From contig NC_133933.1 of assembly GCF_031877795.1 (NCBI RefSeq), positions 69,816,503 to 69,880,502 on the forward strand: DNA of 64,000 nucleotides, written 5' to 3'. Made by a program: the position numbers and the translations under genes. This DNA is from Strix aluco (lineage: Eukaryota > Chordata > Aves > Strigiformes > Strigidae). Of the stretch, positions 1-11,600 are shown piece by piece. The notes under the pieces were generated by a model. It was not told the origin of the DNA. It did not search any database and saw only the letters and a list, made by a program, of their open reading frames with translations. The stretch's first letter is position 1. Every line of letters begins with the position of its first letter.

Positions 1-889
1 CACCTATGTAAAGGCTAGTCTTGTCTATTGCATGCCTTTTAACTTCAGTCTATCGTGTTGGCAGTTTATTGGACTTTTCTGTTAGTGTTATTTAGTTAGG
101 ATGCTATTAGGGTTTCAACTGTTCTAGTTATTTCTAAATCTTAGCGATGACCAAGATCTATGACGTAGAAGAAATAAACTTGCACTTCCCAAATTCTGCA
201 GCTCTTCCCTAGGCAAGGCTGGGTTTTGCGGAGGGGCCAGCGTTCCCAGCAATCAGGTGCTGTGTGCTGTTTGGGCTGTGGCATTTAATGCAGGGGTATC
301 CTGAAGATGAGGCAGCCCAGCCCCGGGGCTCTCGGGAGCATCTGGTCCTGTAATTTTCCCTTTGAAGAACTGGGGAGGATGCAGAAGCGCCCCAGCTGCT
401 ATGCAGGGTGGCCTCGGGGCTCACCTGCCGCTTCTCCTCAGGTAGCTGGGCCAGGAAGAGACCCGGTTTCGCCATGGCCTTGGTTTCCCTGTGGCCTTGC
501 TCCCCGCTGCCCTCACAGCCACGCATGGCCTGCTCTGCCTGCACCCCAACCCTGTACCCGCAGCCATGGGAACGCACCCCTCGTTTTCCGTTGTTCCTGC
601 CACCGCTCGCCTCCTCTCTCAGCTAAATATCTCTTCATTTAAAGGCACTGTTAAATGTATCTGTAATTTCCCACTCAATTTCTTCTAAGTGTCCACTTCC
701 ATTTTAAAGACGAAGTGACCAAAACTGAGGGCAGTGCTTCAAAGCAGGATATTAATGTAGCAACATCGTATTTTTTACTGTAACAGTTTTTTTACTGTAA
801 CATGTTTCCCCTTTCATTCCTGATACAACACCATCTTTTCCTTAAGTTACACTCTCCCCCGCACTCCCCACTTTTTCCACTCGCACAGA
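1..889. other. Upstream flank of STX7, no gene recognised
   Basis: This is unique-looking sequence before the STX7 CpG island. Short frames on both strands at about 200-640 overlap each other and show no domain, splice context or codon pattern that would mark a gene. In other amniotes the neighbour on this side is the trace-amine receptor cluster, but nothing like a receptor is visible here. Confidence 0.5.
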
Positions 890-1560
890 GCTGCGGCTAC
901 CGGAGCGGCCGGCAAGGGGCCGGGGCTGCCCCGTTCCCCTCGGGAGCCCCCTCCACCGGCCGGTAGCCAGCCGCCCCCTCAGGCCGGAGGGCCCGGAGGC
1001 CCGGCCCGGCCCGGCCCGGCCTCGCCTCGTTTCTCCCCGTCTCTCCCCCTCCGCCGGCCGGGCGGGGCTACAGCGCGGCCCCGCCTCCCCACGCCCCCGC
1101 CGTCACGGCGGGCCGGGGCGGGAACGGGCCGGGGCCTGTCCGCCCCTCCTCGCTCTGCCGCCGCCGCCCGCCGGGAGCAGGTTCGCCGGGGCCGGGTGAG
1201 AGCAGCGGGAGCCCCGCTGGGGCGCCGGGGGGTGTTGGTCGCCTAGCCCGCCCAGGGGAAGGGGCGGTCAGGGCGGTGTCCGGCCGGCCGGGAAGGGGCT
1301 GCCAGGCGCGGGGAGCCTGTCGGAGGGCGGCGGGAAGGGCCGCAGCGCCCCGCGGGCCCTCGCTGGGGTCGGGGTCGCCCCTCCCTGGGGCGAGCGGCGC
1401 GGCTGTGGCGGGAGGGGGCTGTGGGGCGGGGAGCGCCGGGACGAGGTGGGCGCGGCTGTGGAGTGCGATCGTGGTGTCACCGCCACCCCCTCTGCCCCAC
1501 AGCCCTCCCCGTGACACCCCCCTGACGTCGTGGCTTTGGGCTTGACGCCGGCCGTGATGC
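890..1560 (+). promoter_or_regulatory. STX7: CpG-island promoter of STX7
   Basis: The base composition changes abruptly to GC- and CpG-dense sequence, including a short CCGGC tandem at about 1001-1020 and many GC-box-like GGGCGG/CCGCCC cores. No TATA box is visible. Its position upstream of the first STX7 coding exon, with a good splice donor inside it, fits a housekeeping-type promoter with dispersed start sites. The boundaries are by eye. Confidence 0.8.
1100..1195 (+). other. STX7: Probable non-coding exon 1 of STX7 (start uncertain)
   Basis: The coding part begins in an exon with an acceptor just upstream of the ATG, so a 5' UTR exon must lie upstream. Within the CpG island, GCCGG followed by GTGAGAGC at 1196 is a good donor and would end that exon. 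The 5' end cannot be read from sequence, and the start given here is only nominal. Another donor in the island is possible. Confidence 0.35.
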
Positions 1561-1980
1561 TCCGGGGAGAGACTCGGGGCCTACGGCTGGTGTTTTACGG
1601 CAGCTTATGTCGAATTGTAGGGTAGGATGGTCACCTTCGCCGTGTCGAAACGCTCTCCGTGCTATGCCAGATCCGAGGCGAGCAAAGCGTGTCAGCAGGA
1701 GGAAGGGAGATTATACAAATCGCCTGTGTAGATAGCGAGCCCGGGCCTGGCGCGTCAGGCCCCTGGCCCGGCGTTATCGCTGCTTTCCTGGTGAACCACT
1801 CGCCGCCGCATCAGAAACGGGCGCTTCTTGGAACTGTAGAAGGAAGTGGAAGGTTTCACTCCCCTTTGCATGAAATGCAAGGCATTGCATCTTAATTGAA
1901 GCTCGGTGGTAAAATCCCAGGATACTTATTGCCAGAAGGGACGTGCTCACGTGTTGTGACCCCCTCCGCTGATGAGCAAG

Positions 1981-2036
1981 CCGTGCGAGGGCCGAGAGCC
2001 GTGCGAGGGCCGAGAGCCGTGCGAGGGCCGAGAGCC
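1981..2036 (+). repeat. 18-bp tandem repeat, about 3.1 copies
   Basis: The unit CCGTGCGAGGGCCGAGAG repeats three times without mismatch, then two more bases follow. Each unit has three CpGs. It sits in the shoulder of the STX7 CpG island at the start of intron 1. As 18 is a multiple of three, reading frames across it stay open and give artificial six-residue repeats. Confidence 0.95.
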
Positions 2037-5000
2037 ATGCCGGCAGGGCAGCAGAGCCCTCCTGGCCGGTCACCACCTAGGCGCGTGCTCTGCCAGCAGT
2101 GCAGCCCTTCTGCTTGGAGCCTGGGGTTTGGTGCAAGTGCTGGTAATAGAAGAGAAGGAAAAGAGGAGGGGGGAAAAACGTTAAAATATGTTAAAATCGA
2201 AGAAAGTGATGCTAAATGGTGACATTGTTAAAAACTGTATTTGTGTTCCTTTCTGAAGACATCTCTTGTAGTCTTAGAATATAAAGTAGCACTCTACTTG
2301 GTGGCTTACATTGAAGTAATACTCTTCTTGGGGGGGGGTGGGCGAGAGAAAAAAAGAGACTATGAGCTATACGTAGCCATTAGCATCCTGGTAGGCCTCA
2401 GAGAGACTCAGCATCCAGTACAATCAGATACTGTGTGAAGGTAACTTCTGCCTTGGTGTACTTGATCTGACCATTTGGTTCAAAGTGAACAAGCTGCCGT
2501 TAGGGAGGTTTGGGTGAGAACACGTAGATGTCCTGTGGTTCCGGTCCATCTTTGTTTTCCCATGAGATGTTTGTCTACCAGCAGCACAAGAAACTTGGCA
2601 CTCTGAAACAGTCATCTTGGGTCTGTTTTCAGCCCTCCTGTTCTTTCCCCAGTTCCAGTACCCAGCGTTCATTTTCCTATTCCTGCTTCATCATCAGGCC
2701 TCTAAACGCTTTGTGCGCTCATAGAAAACATAATTCCCTTACTTAAGGCATTTCCCTGAGAACTAATATGTTCTGTTAGGCTTGTGAAACCTATGCGCTT
2801 CCTTCACCTAGTTCATTATCAGTATTGGTGTGGATGAATCAGAAAATGATAAGCATATTCTTTTTTTAGCCATATATGCTGAGCCTTGGTGATACATTAG
2901 GCCTAATAGTATTTCAGGCTTCTGTAATTTAGTTTTTCCACACTGAGCAGTTCTAAATGCCACCGCTTTAAATTACATCTTCGTTGGACAGAATTGTTTC
3001 TAGGGAAAATGACTAAAACACTGACCAGTGGCACAATCTAATAATTTTTTTTCCTTTCTAAAAAAAAAAAATACTTCTAGCTGTTACACAATATAAGCTT
3101 GGTTTTGATATGTTTCAGCATGACTAATGTGACAAGGCTGAGGGAATTGGGCAGAATGGAATAGAAAATTACCTTTTGACATCTTTTATGTTAGTGCTGC
3201 TGCGATAGAGCGACGTTTTAAATAAACTTCACTTGCTTTTCCCTACCTTATATGGATGTAAGTTTGACTTCTACCTGAAACTAGATGATAAAAGAAAATC
3301 TGAAAACTTTTTTTTTTTTTCTTTTAAGAAGGCAGGAAGGATGTAATTTTACTGCTGTTTTGTTTGCATGTTTATTATGCTCCATAGTTGGTTTTGTATT
3401 ATGGAAGCCCCTAGCCTGCCTTTGTGGGCCAGGTTTCCAGCACATTAGGAGCTGTAAAAGCCCAAAGTAGAAAATATGATCTCTGTCTCTTAATATTTTA
3501 GCATAAGGGGAAAAATAGATAAATCCAGAAAAAACTTAACCTCCCTCATCCCCCCTAGAGAAAGTAGTGACAGATTTAATGCTCACCTGTATACTACTAA
3601 GTTGCAATGAGTCAGTTATGAGAATCTCTCAGGTGCTGTAGCAGGGAATACTTATCTTACAACGTATAGTCTGCCCTTCATTCCAAGAGCTTTTTTTTTT
3701 TTTTAAGATTAATTTTACCTGCTGCAAAGTTACTACTAAAGTCAGCAGCAGATGCTGTCCAAAGATGGTAATGTGTTTTGGGTTGCCTTAGGGAGGTGCC
3801 AGTCACTCTGTAGATGCACTTTGTCTCATCTCAGTATTTGGGTGGTAAAACCTACTGAGGTGAAATAGATTGAGCAATGTTATATTGCAGAAATCTTTAC
3901 TAATCGTGGCTGTTACTATGATACAAATGTTCTGTAGCTAACATTGTGACTGGATGCAAATTTTTTTTTTTTTGCCAGTGTCTTTCAGTAGTTCGTCATT
4001 TTTGCCTGTTTTCACCCTGCTTGAAGGATTTTGCACTTTGGCAATAGTTCACAAAGGAAGTCACATTTAGGAGTTGTTTGGGAGAAGCTTTGTTTCTGTG
4101 ACCTTTATTTAGAAGAAAAAATAGACACATACAAGAAAGCCCCATGACTTGTCTCTGGATATTTAAAGGCATAAAATCTTAATTCAGATCAGATTTAAAT
4201 TTTCAAGCATGTGGAATGCAGCATGTACTTTTTGCTTTCTGAAAGTTAAGGGTCCATGTAAACATTTCTAGGTTTTGATGCTAAAACGTTGCTTAAACAG
4301 TAAAATTATTCTTTAAGGGTTCTTATCCTACTATATATGGTCTAGGTTTATAGGAGAAGGAAAACTCTTAGAATATCTAAATGAGAAAATACAAAATAGA
4401 TTAGGTGCTTATTAACTGTAGCTGACTGGAGCCTGCAAGGTATTTAGGTGACCACTGATGAGATCTAACATATGCTGTGCTTGTCATGCTGCATCATTTT
4501 GGCTTGATGGAGTTTTCAAGAATGGCACTGGGGACCTGCTCGCTGTGGAGTTCCCACTTTCTTGTCTCTGCATCTGGCAGTGATCTGACTGGAAATAGCC
4601 AAGGGAAAAGTGGGATTTTTCTATGTCTGACAAACACCTTTCTAGAAAGGTTCATTTTTTGCTTGGGTATGTATGGAATGACAGTGTGATGCAGGAAGCA
4701 GTTAATGCAGAAGTTAGGAAAAATACATAGGAATCCTTTGCATTCTTTGAACATCATGTATGTACAGAGAGGTTTTGCTTCAGTGAGTGTAGATGAAGTG
4801 TTCTGATTCTTTATTTCATTTGTGCCAGTAGACTCTGTTCTTTGGACTTTCTTCAGTAGCTTGACAAGCCAAGTTGCTGCTAGGTATACTCCCAAAGACA
4901 GACATGTTGAGTGGAAAATAAAAGGTACAATCAAAAGCTCACACCTGACTGAAACTTCTAGAGGAACTGAAGACTACCACAGATGCAGCTCCGTTCCAGC

Positions 5001-6199
5001 TTGAATGCAAAGTGTACTTCCCTCAACTGCAGCAGGTTAATAACTTTCCCATTTTAGAAGTTATGCAGACAGTAATATCAAAATATGTCATGATGGAGTA
5101 GGTAAATACTGTGGAAGTGAAAAGGGCTCATATCTATGGAAATTCAGAGTATTGATGAATGCTCCTCTCACCTTGGTATGGAAGGAAGTGGTGTATGTGT
5201 CTGGTTTGTTTCTCGGTGGTTGAAACCTAGACTTTGTCAAAGCCGTTAGCAAAACTCCCGCTGACTTCCCAAGAGCTAAGCTATCTGTGTTTTCAGAGGT
5301 GTTTGAGTAACTCAGTGCAAACAAGCGAGGGGTGTGTGAGCAGAATTAGGGTGTTTGTTCGGTTCAGACGCCCATGTTGCTGTGAGAATTAGAATGAAGA
5401 AGTTATGCACACTTCCCATTTGAAAAAATAATAAACAAATACAAAATTTTACTTCTCTTTAGGCTGTTCAGTTTTGTTTTTTCTTGACTTGGGGAGTTTG
5501 TGGTGAACATTGGGAAATGATGAGAGCTGATGGTTGACCCCCCCTTACCTCTCCCTCTGTCTGTTCCCCAGACCAGTAGCTTACCCCGTCACCAACCTGT
5601 ATTATTAACATGCTCAGGAATAGCATTGCTGGTGGAAGAATTTGTATGGAGTGAAACAGCTGTGAATTTATACTACTATCCTACAAATTTACTATAAATC
5701 TCAATTGAAATATGTGTATTGATGCAAAGAATTGTATCAACAATCAGATCTACATGTGCAGCTGAAGAGCTAAACTGTATCCTGTGGATTTTGCAATCTG
5801 TCATCTGAGCATCCTCTCATTGTGTTGTTTGGATGCCCAACTATGTAGCTAGAAAGTTGAAAAACTCAAAGTCTTGTGTGTTGTACAATCTGTACATTTG
5901 TCAGTATAGTGCAGTGTAACTTGTTTAAAGATACTAACAATTAACTGAAGAAATTTTCAAGGGAAAAAAAAGGAAAGTCAATCACTGCTTTTGTCAAGAT
6001 TTGAATGAACCATTCTGTGTATATCTCTTGATTGTAATGCTGTTGCTGACAACAGTGTTACAGGCAGCTGTCTAGTGAATACAAATACGAAGGGAGAAAA
6101 AACTATCACGAACTCTTTCAGTTAGTTCTGTAGCTGTTCTATGCAAGGTAATTTATTCTTTTGCTGTCTCTTCTCCCAGGCAGCTGCTTTTATTTAATT

Positions 6200-6227
6200 A
6201 TTTAATGTTTAACTTTTAACATTAAAT
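6200..6227. repeat. Short inverted repeat, 10-bp arms
   Basis: ATTTAATGTT is followed, after an 8-base loop, by its exact reverse complement AACATTAAAT. It lies in AT-rich sequence of intron 1. No target duplication or transposon ends were recognised. Confidence 0.85.
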
Positions 6228-8525
6228 ATAATATTTAACTAAAAAGTGTTTTTAGTCAATGCTAGCATTGTAGTTAGCATGCTACTAATGTGTCTAGAAA
6301 TAGTCATGACTTTCAAAAGAAACAAACAATGTCAAAAGTTCTGAGAAATCTTTTTCAGACTAACTTCTTTTAGGTGGTTTCTTTGGATTTTATGCCTATG
6401 ATTGTATTTTCTGCTAAATTGATGGAATTCCCTTACTTAGTCGATATACCAAGACATAGAGCCATTTATTCGCTATAAAGTTTGCATGGGTTTGGTCTTA
6501 CAATACAAATTCAATGCAATATTGCCTAGAGTTTCCAAAAAGATCAAGTGTTGTTATGCCAGGTTCGGACCAGATAAGTGGGATTTAGGCTGACTGGCTG
6601 ACTTCAGACTTTAGTCTGTGACCCAAAATAGCTTGAACCTGCATGTGGTACAGACAAAGACAGGAAACAATACTGCAGAGAGCTAGCATGACTAGCGGGC
6701 AGTCGTGCAGCAAGTACGTAGAAGAGTGCAGATACACTCCCTGTCGCCTCATCTGCAATCAGGTTGTTCATTCCTAGAGGATACTTCATGCCCTGAAGAC
6801 TTCAAGCAGCGTTTGGGACCCTGGTACAGCAGCCATTTCGGAATCGTGCAGGGTTTGTCTCCACAGTAGCAGCAGCAGCTTGTTCATCCAGCATAGGTAA
6901 TGTAACCTGCAGGGCAGCAGGGATAAGCCTGACCTCTGTAGTTATATCCCTGGTGAAGTCCTGGTGGGATGTTTCGTGGGTCTGACCAGTGCACTGTCTT
7001 GGCAGCTCTACTAGAGATCATTTCATATCATAGAGATATGAAAACAGTCACATTATAAAACAACCAGGGTGGTGCTGTGCTGTATTAATACAGGCATTTC
7101 CGAAGGTGAAAAAAAAAAATATTTGGAAACAAGTATTTTTAATTTTTTATTTTTTATTTTTAAAAAGAGTTCATAAGAACTTGAGTTTGCAAACTGTAGC
7201 TTAGGTGGTATCACACTTGACAAATCACTTGACCTTTTAATTTCTCTCTTTTCTGTTTCAACATTTAAATGTCCTTTCTCCCTCTCCCTGAAACTGAGTT
7301 TTAGCAATGTCTGTTAACCAGAAGCTGACAGGCTAGGAGAAGAGGACATTGCTTGGAAGGCATGTGGTTTGGGTTGAACAATGGAATTGTGGGGAACTGG
7401 TGAGGTTAAAATGTTGAACCTGTGGAGGTGATGTGCAGGAGATTGGAAAGGATGAAGTTGAGACCAACCACAGCCTGGATGGAGTTGTGGGATTGCGTTG
7501 GATGCACATATGCTTGATTAGTCTACATTCTCACTGCAGAACAGATAAATGGCCAGTTTTGATTCTCACTTGTATCTGAAGCTACATCTTGTTAATTTAG
7601 ATCTAGAGTATCTTTAAGCTTGTGCAGAAATTTGGTCTGTATGGATGGAAAGCAGGCTAAGACATCTCTACTAGTTCACATGCTGCATGCTTGTATGTGT
7701 GCACTTTAAGGGCAACTTTATTTGTGAGTATTTGTGTTGTCAGATTTTGACCTTTTTACATAAGATATGATAGTTCTGGGTGCAAAAAACACCCCTAAAA
7801 TGCATTTGTACACCCAAGTTGTTGAAAACTGAGTTCATGTTGAGAAACATGGCAGCTGAAACAGGATAAAGTGGCAATTCATAGAATTCAGATGAAACTG
7901 GTTTACAAGTAAAACTGAATTGATACAAATTATTGGTGTTTAGAAGGAATTGGGTGCCTTCTTCATTCTGATATCTTATGTGATATCCACTGGGAGTTTT
8001 TTTCCAGTTTATATATGCTAGGTTGTATTGGTGGGATGGGTGATACATGGTATAGAAATAACCATATAATTGGTTTAGGATATAATTCATCAGAGGATTT
8101 GGCATTGACAGAATAAATGTACAGCTTCTTTCTGGAATGGCAACAAATGAAAATGCGTACTTTTTCTTTGCTTACTGTGGAGAAAATATGTAAGAAGTTT
8201 GACAAAGTATGTAGTTTCTGAGACATAGCTGCTGTGGAGTAATCGCAGATCTTAAGCCATGTGTATTACTGAGAATCTTAATAGTAAGAGTTATTGTAGG
8301 AAGTACAAAAAGGTTGCCATATTCTTATTTAATACTTTTTTAAGAAAGCATTCCCTTAAATTCTGTCCTTGAAGTACTGTGTTTTTGGAGAGGGTAAACA
8401 TTAGTATATGGAGTTTTCTTTAATCTTTTCCTGTGCATTCTTCTTTAAGATGATGAAGACGGTTGTAAACCAGTGACCAAGACATAACTTTGTTTTCTTG
8501 GCGGGGGGTTAGGTTTCCTTCATAG

Positions 8526-8666
8526 GTGGAGACTGCCTGACTTGTTCCCATCGTGGATGATCTTGACAGCGAATCTACTCAGCCATGTCGTACAGTGCGG
8601 GTTTTGGGGATCCTAATCAACTAGCCCAACGCATAACTTCTAATATCCAGAAGATCACACAATGCT
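8526..8666 (+). other. STX7: STX7 exon 2 (5' UTR end plus first coding part)
   Basis: The acceptor TTTCCTTCATAG ends at 8525, and the donor GTAAGT begins at 8667. Bases 8526-8584 are 5' UTR. An alternative acceptor AG 13 bases upstream would only lengthen the UTR. Confidence 0.8.
8585..8666 (+). CDS. STX7: STX7 coding exon 2 (first coding)
   Basis: It encodes residues 1-27 ([17 protein letters not shown]...KITQC) and the first base of Ser28, leaving in phase 1 at donor GTAAGT. This is the N-terminal peptide and the beginning of helix Ha. No upstream ATG lies between the acceptor and this start in the visible exon. Confidence 0.96.
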
Positions 8667-11600
8667 GTAAGTTGCAATTATGCATGTTTTATATAAAAAT
8701 TTAATAATGGTGGTGCCCATGATTTGAGGTTAGTTTCTCAGATTCATTCATGGGAATTCACTCTTTTGACTTCACTTCCTCATTTGACAGGTTTGTGGCA
8801 CCCCACACAGCAGATCCAGTCCTTCATATGTATGGTTAAGCGTGATCTGTCTTGGGGAAGTATCGTATCACTCTGTATTCACCAAATGAATAAATAATTA
8901 GTAAGATGGCTGCTGGTAATAAGCCAGTTTTGTCCTGGCCAGTTAGGTAGGTTGAGATGTTTGCTGAGTAAGGATTGCATCAAATATTTGTTGGAGCTTG
9001 AATTGTTTAGCAGGGACAGAAGCTGTGGCCTTGCAGCTTGCCCTTGGAAGTACATAATAGATATGTATATAAGATTGTGCAAGTTTTTTAATATACTTGT
9101 GCTTAGATTCATGCCACCTAATTTTTTTAGCCACCTAACTGGAATGTTCAAGTTAGAGGTAAGTTAGGTTTCTGGGGTTTTCAGTCCTTTTCCCTTTCTC
9201 TCCATTTTTTCATTATATTTTTAATATGTGTGTGTGTATATATATATAAAGCAAATACTACTTGATCTCACAAATTATGCAAAGTATACCGTTCATCAGA
9301 AGGGAGATAGCCCTGAACAGCATATGGCTATGTTTTAGCATGCATGTTTTTAATTATTGTGCATACAGAAATGGGTAATTTTTTATTAAAGCTTCAAATT
9401 AATTCTGATCAGTTAAGTATGTCAGTTCTAATAGAAACTTTGATTTTTGTTTCACAAGACAAGTTTTAGGAGTTGGTATTTGTATCACAGATAGTGGCAC
9501 AGATTGGGATTTTGCCTGTTTTTTCAGCTACATTTTTGTATTTTCTTCCAGAAGATTTTTTTTTGGTTTTTTTTTTTTTTTTAGATCTCAACAGACAGGA
9601 CAAAAAAAATTGCAATTTTACTTTATTGAAAAGTTTCTGTACATCAGGGTTGTATTTCCTCAACCTGAAATTAACAAACTGGCTCTGTAAAAGCCTGTAT
9701 GCTTTATTTCTTAAAATCTGCTCAGTGAATTCACTCAGTCTCATGGGTTCTAACTTGGTCTTCCAGAGACACCTGCCAACTCGTGACAGGCACTGAGGGT
9801 CCAAGATGTAAAAAAGAAGTCTTGGTTGTGAGGTGAAAACATAAACTGAAATTAGTGGCTGAAACCGGAGCGTTGTGAAGACAGTCACTGAACATAATTA
9901 ACCATCTTGTGCTGGACTCAGTGAGTCCTTAGTCTCATCCTGCCTCTTCCATATCCTCTCTTGCTTCTGCTGTGTCTGTCTCCCTTTCCCTTATGACAAA
10001 CAAGGCATACTAAAAGTAAGCTGCCCAGGCTTAGACAGGAGACATGCCACAGGGGTTACCTGCTCTCGTTTCCTTTTTGAAATTTAGGTGGCTAATATTA
10101 GAGCAACAGACAGGTGATTCTGGCCTTCGAAGACACAAGTGCAAATGTCTCTTAGCCCCACTGCTGTAAGGCTTCAGAAACATGAGCTTTGCTTTCAAAA
10201 ACTCAATCCAAGCACTTTTCTTAGACTGGTAGGTACACAGCTGGATTCCATCCTTCGCTCTTCTGTAGATCTGACTAAATTGTAACCACTCAGTTATTCT
10301 TGCAGTCCATTCTCCTCTGATAGATTTTATGAGGATCTGGATCCTTTGTGCATGCTGAATGTTTACTGGACTGAGCTCTCTAAGGGTTTATGTACACTTT
10401 TCTAGTTATTTTGTTCCCATGTGTGGTACCTGCCCAGCTTTCTGTTGTAAGATGCGAGCTGCAGGAACTTCCAGGTCAAATGGGGAAAAACGTGCAAGCT
10501 TAGAGAGCTATAGAGCTAGTCAGCTGCTGAGCACGTGTCTGTTAGACTGCAAGTTTTGACTTGGTGAGGGAGGGAGGGGGAGAGAAACAGGAACCTTGAC
10601 CCTAAATCCATGTTTTTTCTTCTAAGCAGTTGACTTGATTTTTACACATCTGTCCAGAAATGCTTAGCATTCAGGAGATGTATCACAGAATCACCAAGGT
10701 TGGAAAAGACCTTGAAGATCATCTGGTCCAACCATTAACCTCACACTGATCATTCTCAACTACACCATATCCCTAAGCGCTATGTCGACCCTACTCTTAA
10801 ACACCTCCAGGGATGGGGACTCCACCACCTCCCTGGGCAATCCATTCCAACGCCTAACAACCCGTTCTGTAAAGAAATGCTTCCTAATATCCAGTCTAAA
10901 CCTTCCCTGGCACAACTTGAGGCCATTCCCTCTTGTCCTGTCGCTTATTACTTGGTTAAAGAGACTCATCCCCAGCTCTCTGCAACCTCCTTTCAGGTAG
11001 TTGTAGAGGGCGATGAGGTCTCCCCTCAGCCTCCTCTTCTCCAAACTAAACAACCCCAGTTCCCTCAGCTGCTCCTCTTACCACATGTGCTCCAGACCCT
11101 TCACCAGCTTCGTTGCCCTTCTCTGGACACGCTCGAGTAATTCAATGTCCTTTTTGTAGTGAGGGGCCCAAAACTGAACACAGGAATCGAGGTGCGGCCT
11201 CACCAGTGCCGAGTACAGGGGTAAGATCACTTCCCTGTCCCTGCTGGCCACACTATTTCTGATACAAGCCAGGATGCCATTGGCCTTCTTGGCCACCTGG
11301 GCACACTGCTGGCTCATGTTCAGCCGGCTGTCAATCAACACCCCCAGGTCCCTCTCTGACTGGCAGCTCTCCAGCCACTCCTCCCCAAGCCTGTAGCGCT
11401 GCTGGGGGTTGTTGTGGCCCAAGTGCAGCACCCGGCATTTGGCCTTATTGAAACTCCTACAGTTGGCCTTAGCCCATCGCTCCAGCCTGTCCAGATCTCT
11501 CTACAGAGCCTCCCTACCCTCGAGCCAATCAACACTCCCACCCAACTTGGTGTCATCTGCAAACTTACTGAGGGTGCATTCGATCCCCTCGTCTAGATCA

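Larger units (their letters stand above)
1196..8525 (+). other. STX7: STX7 intron 1
   Basis: This 7.3 kb stretch lies between the inferred exon 1 donor and the acceptor (TTTCCTTCATAG) of exon 2. It contains an 18-bp tandem repeat near 2.0 kb, a hairpin at 6200-6227 and scattered A/T homopolymers. I see no gene or transposon in it. Short frames such as those at 4.5-4.9 and 7.7-8.2 kb have no supporting features. Confidence 0.7.

Noticed and set aside
1068-1545. Open frames on both strands in the STX7 CpG island (149 and 89 codons)
   Set aside because: The translation is low-complexity Pro/Ala/Gly/Arg-rich. Simultaneous openness on both strands is explained by CpG richness.
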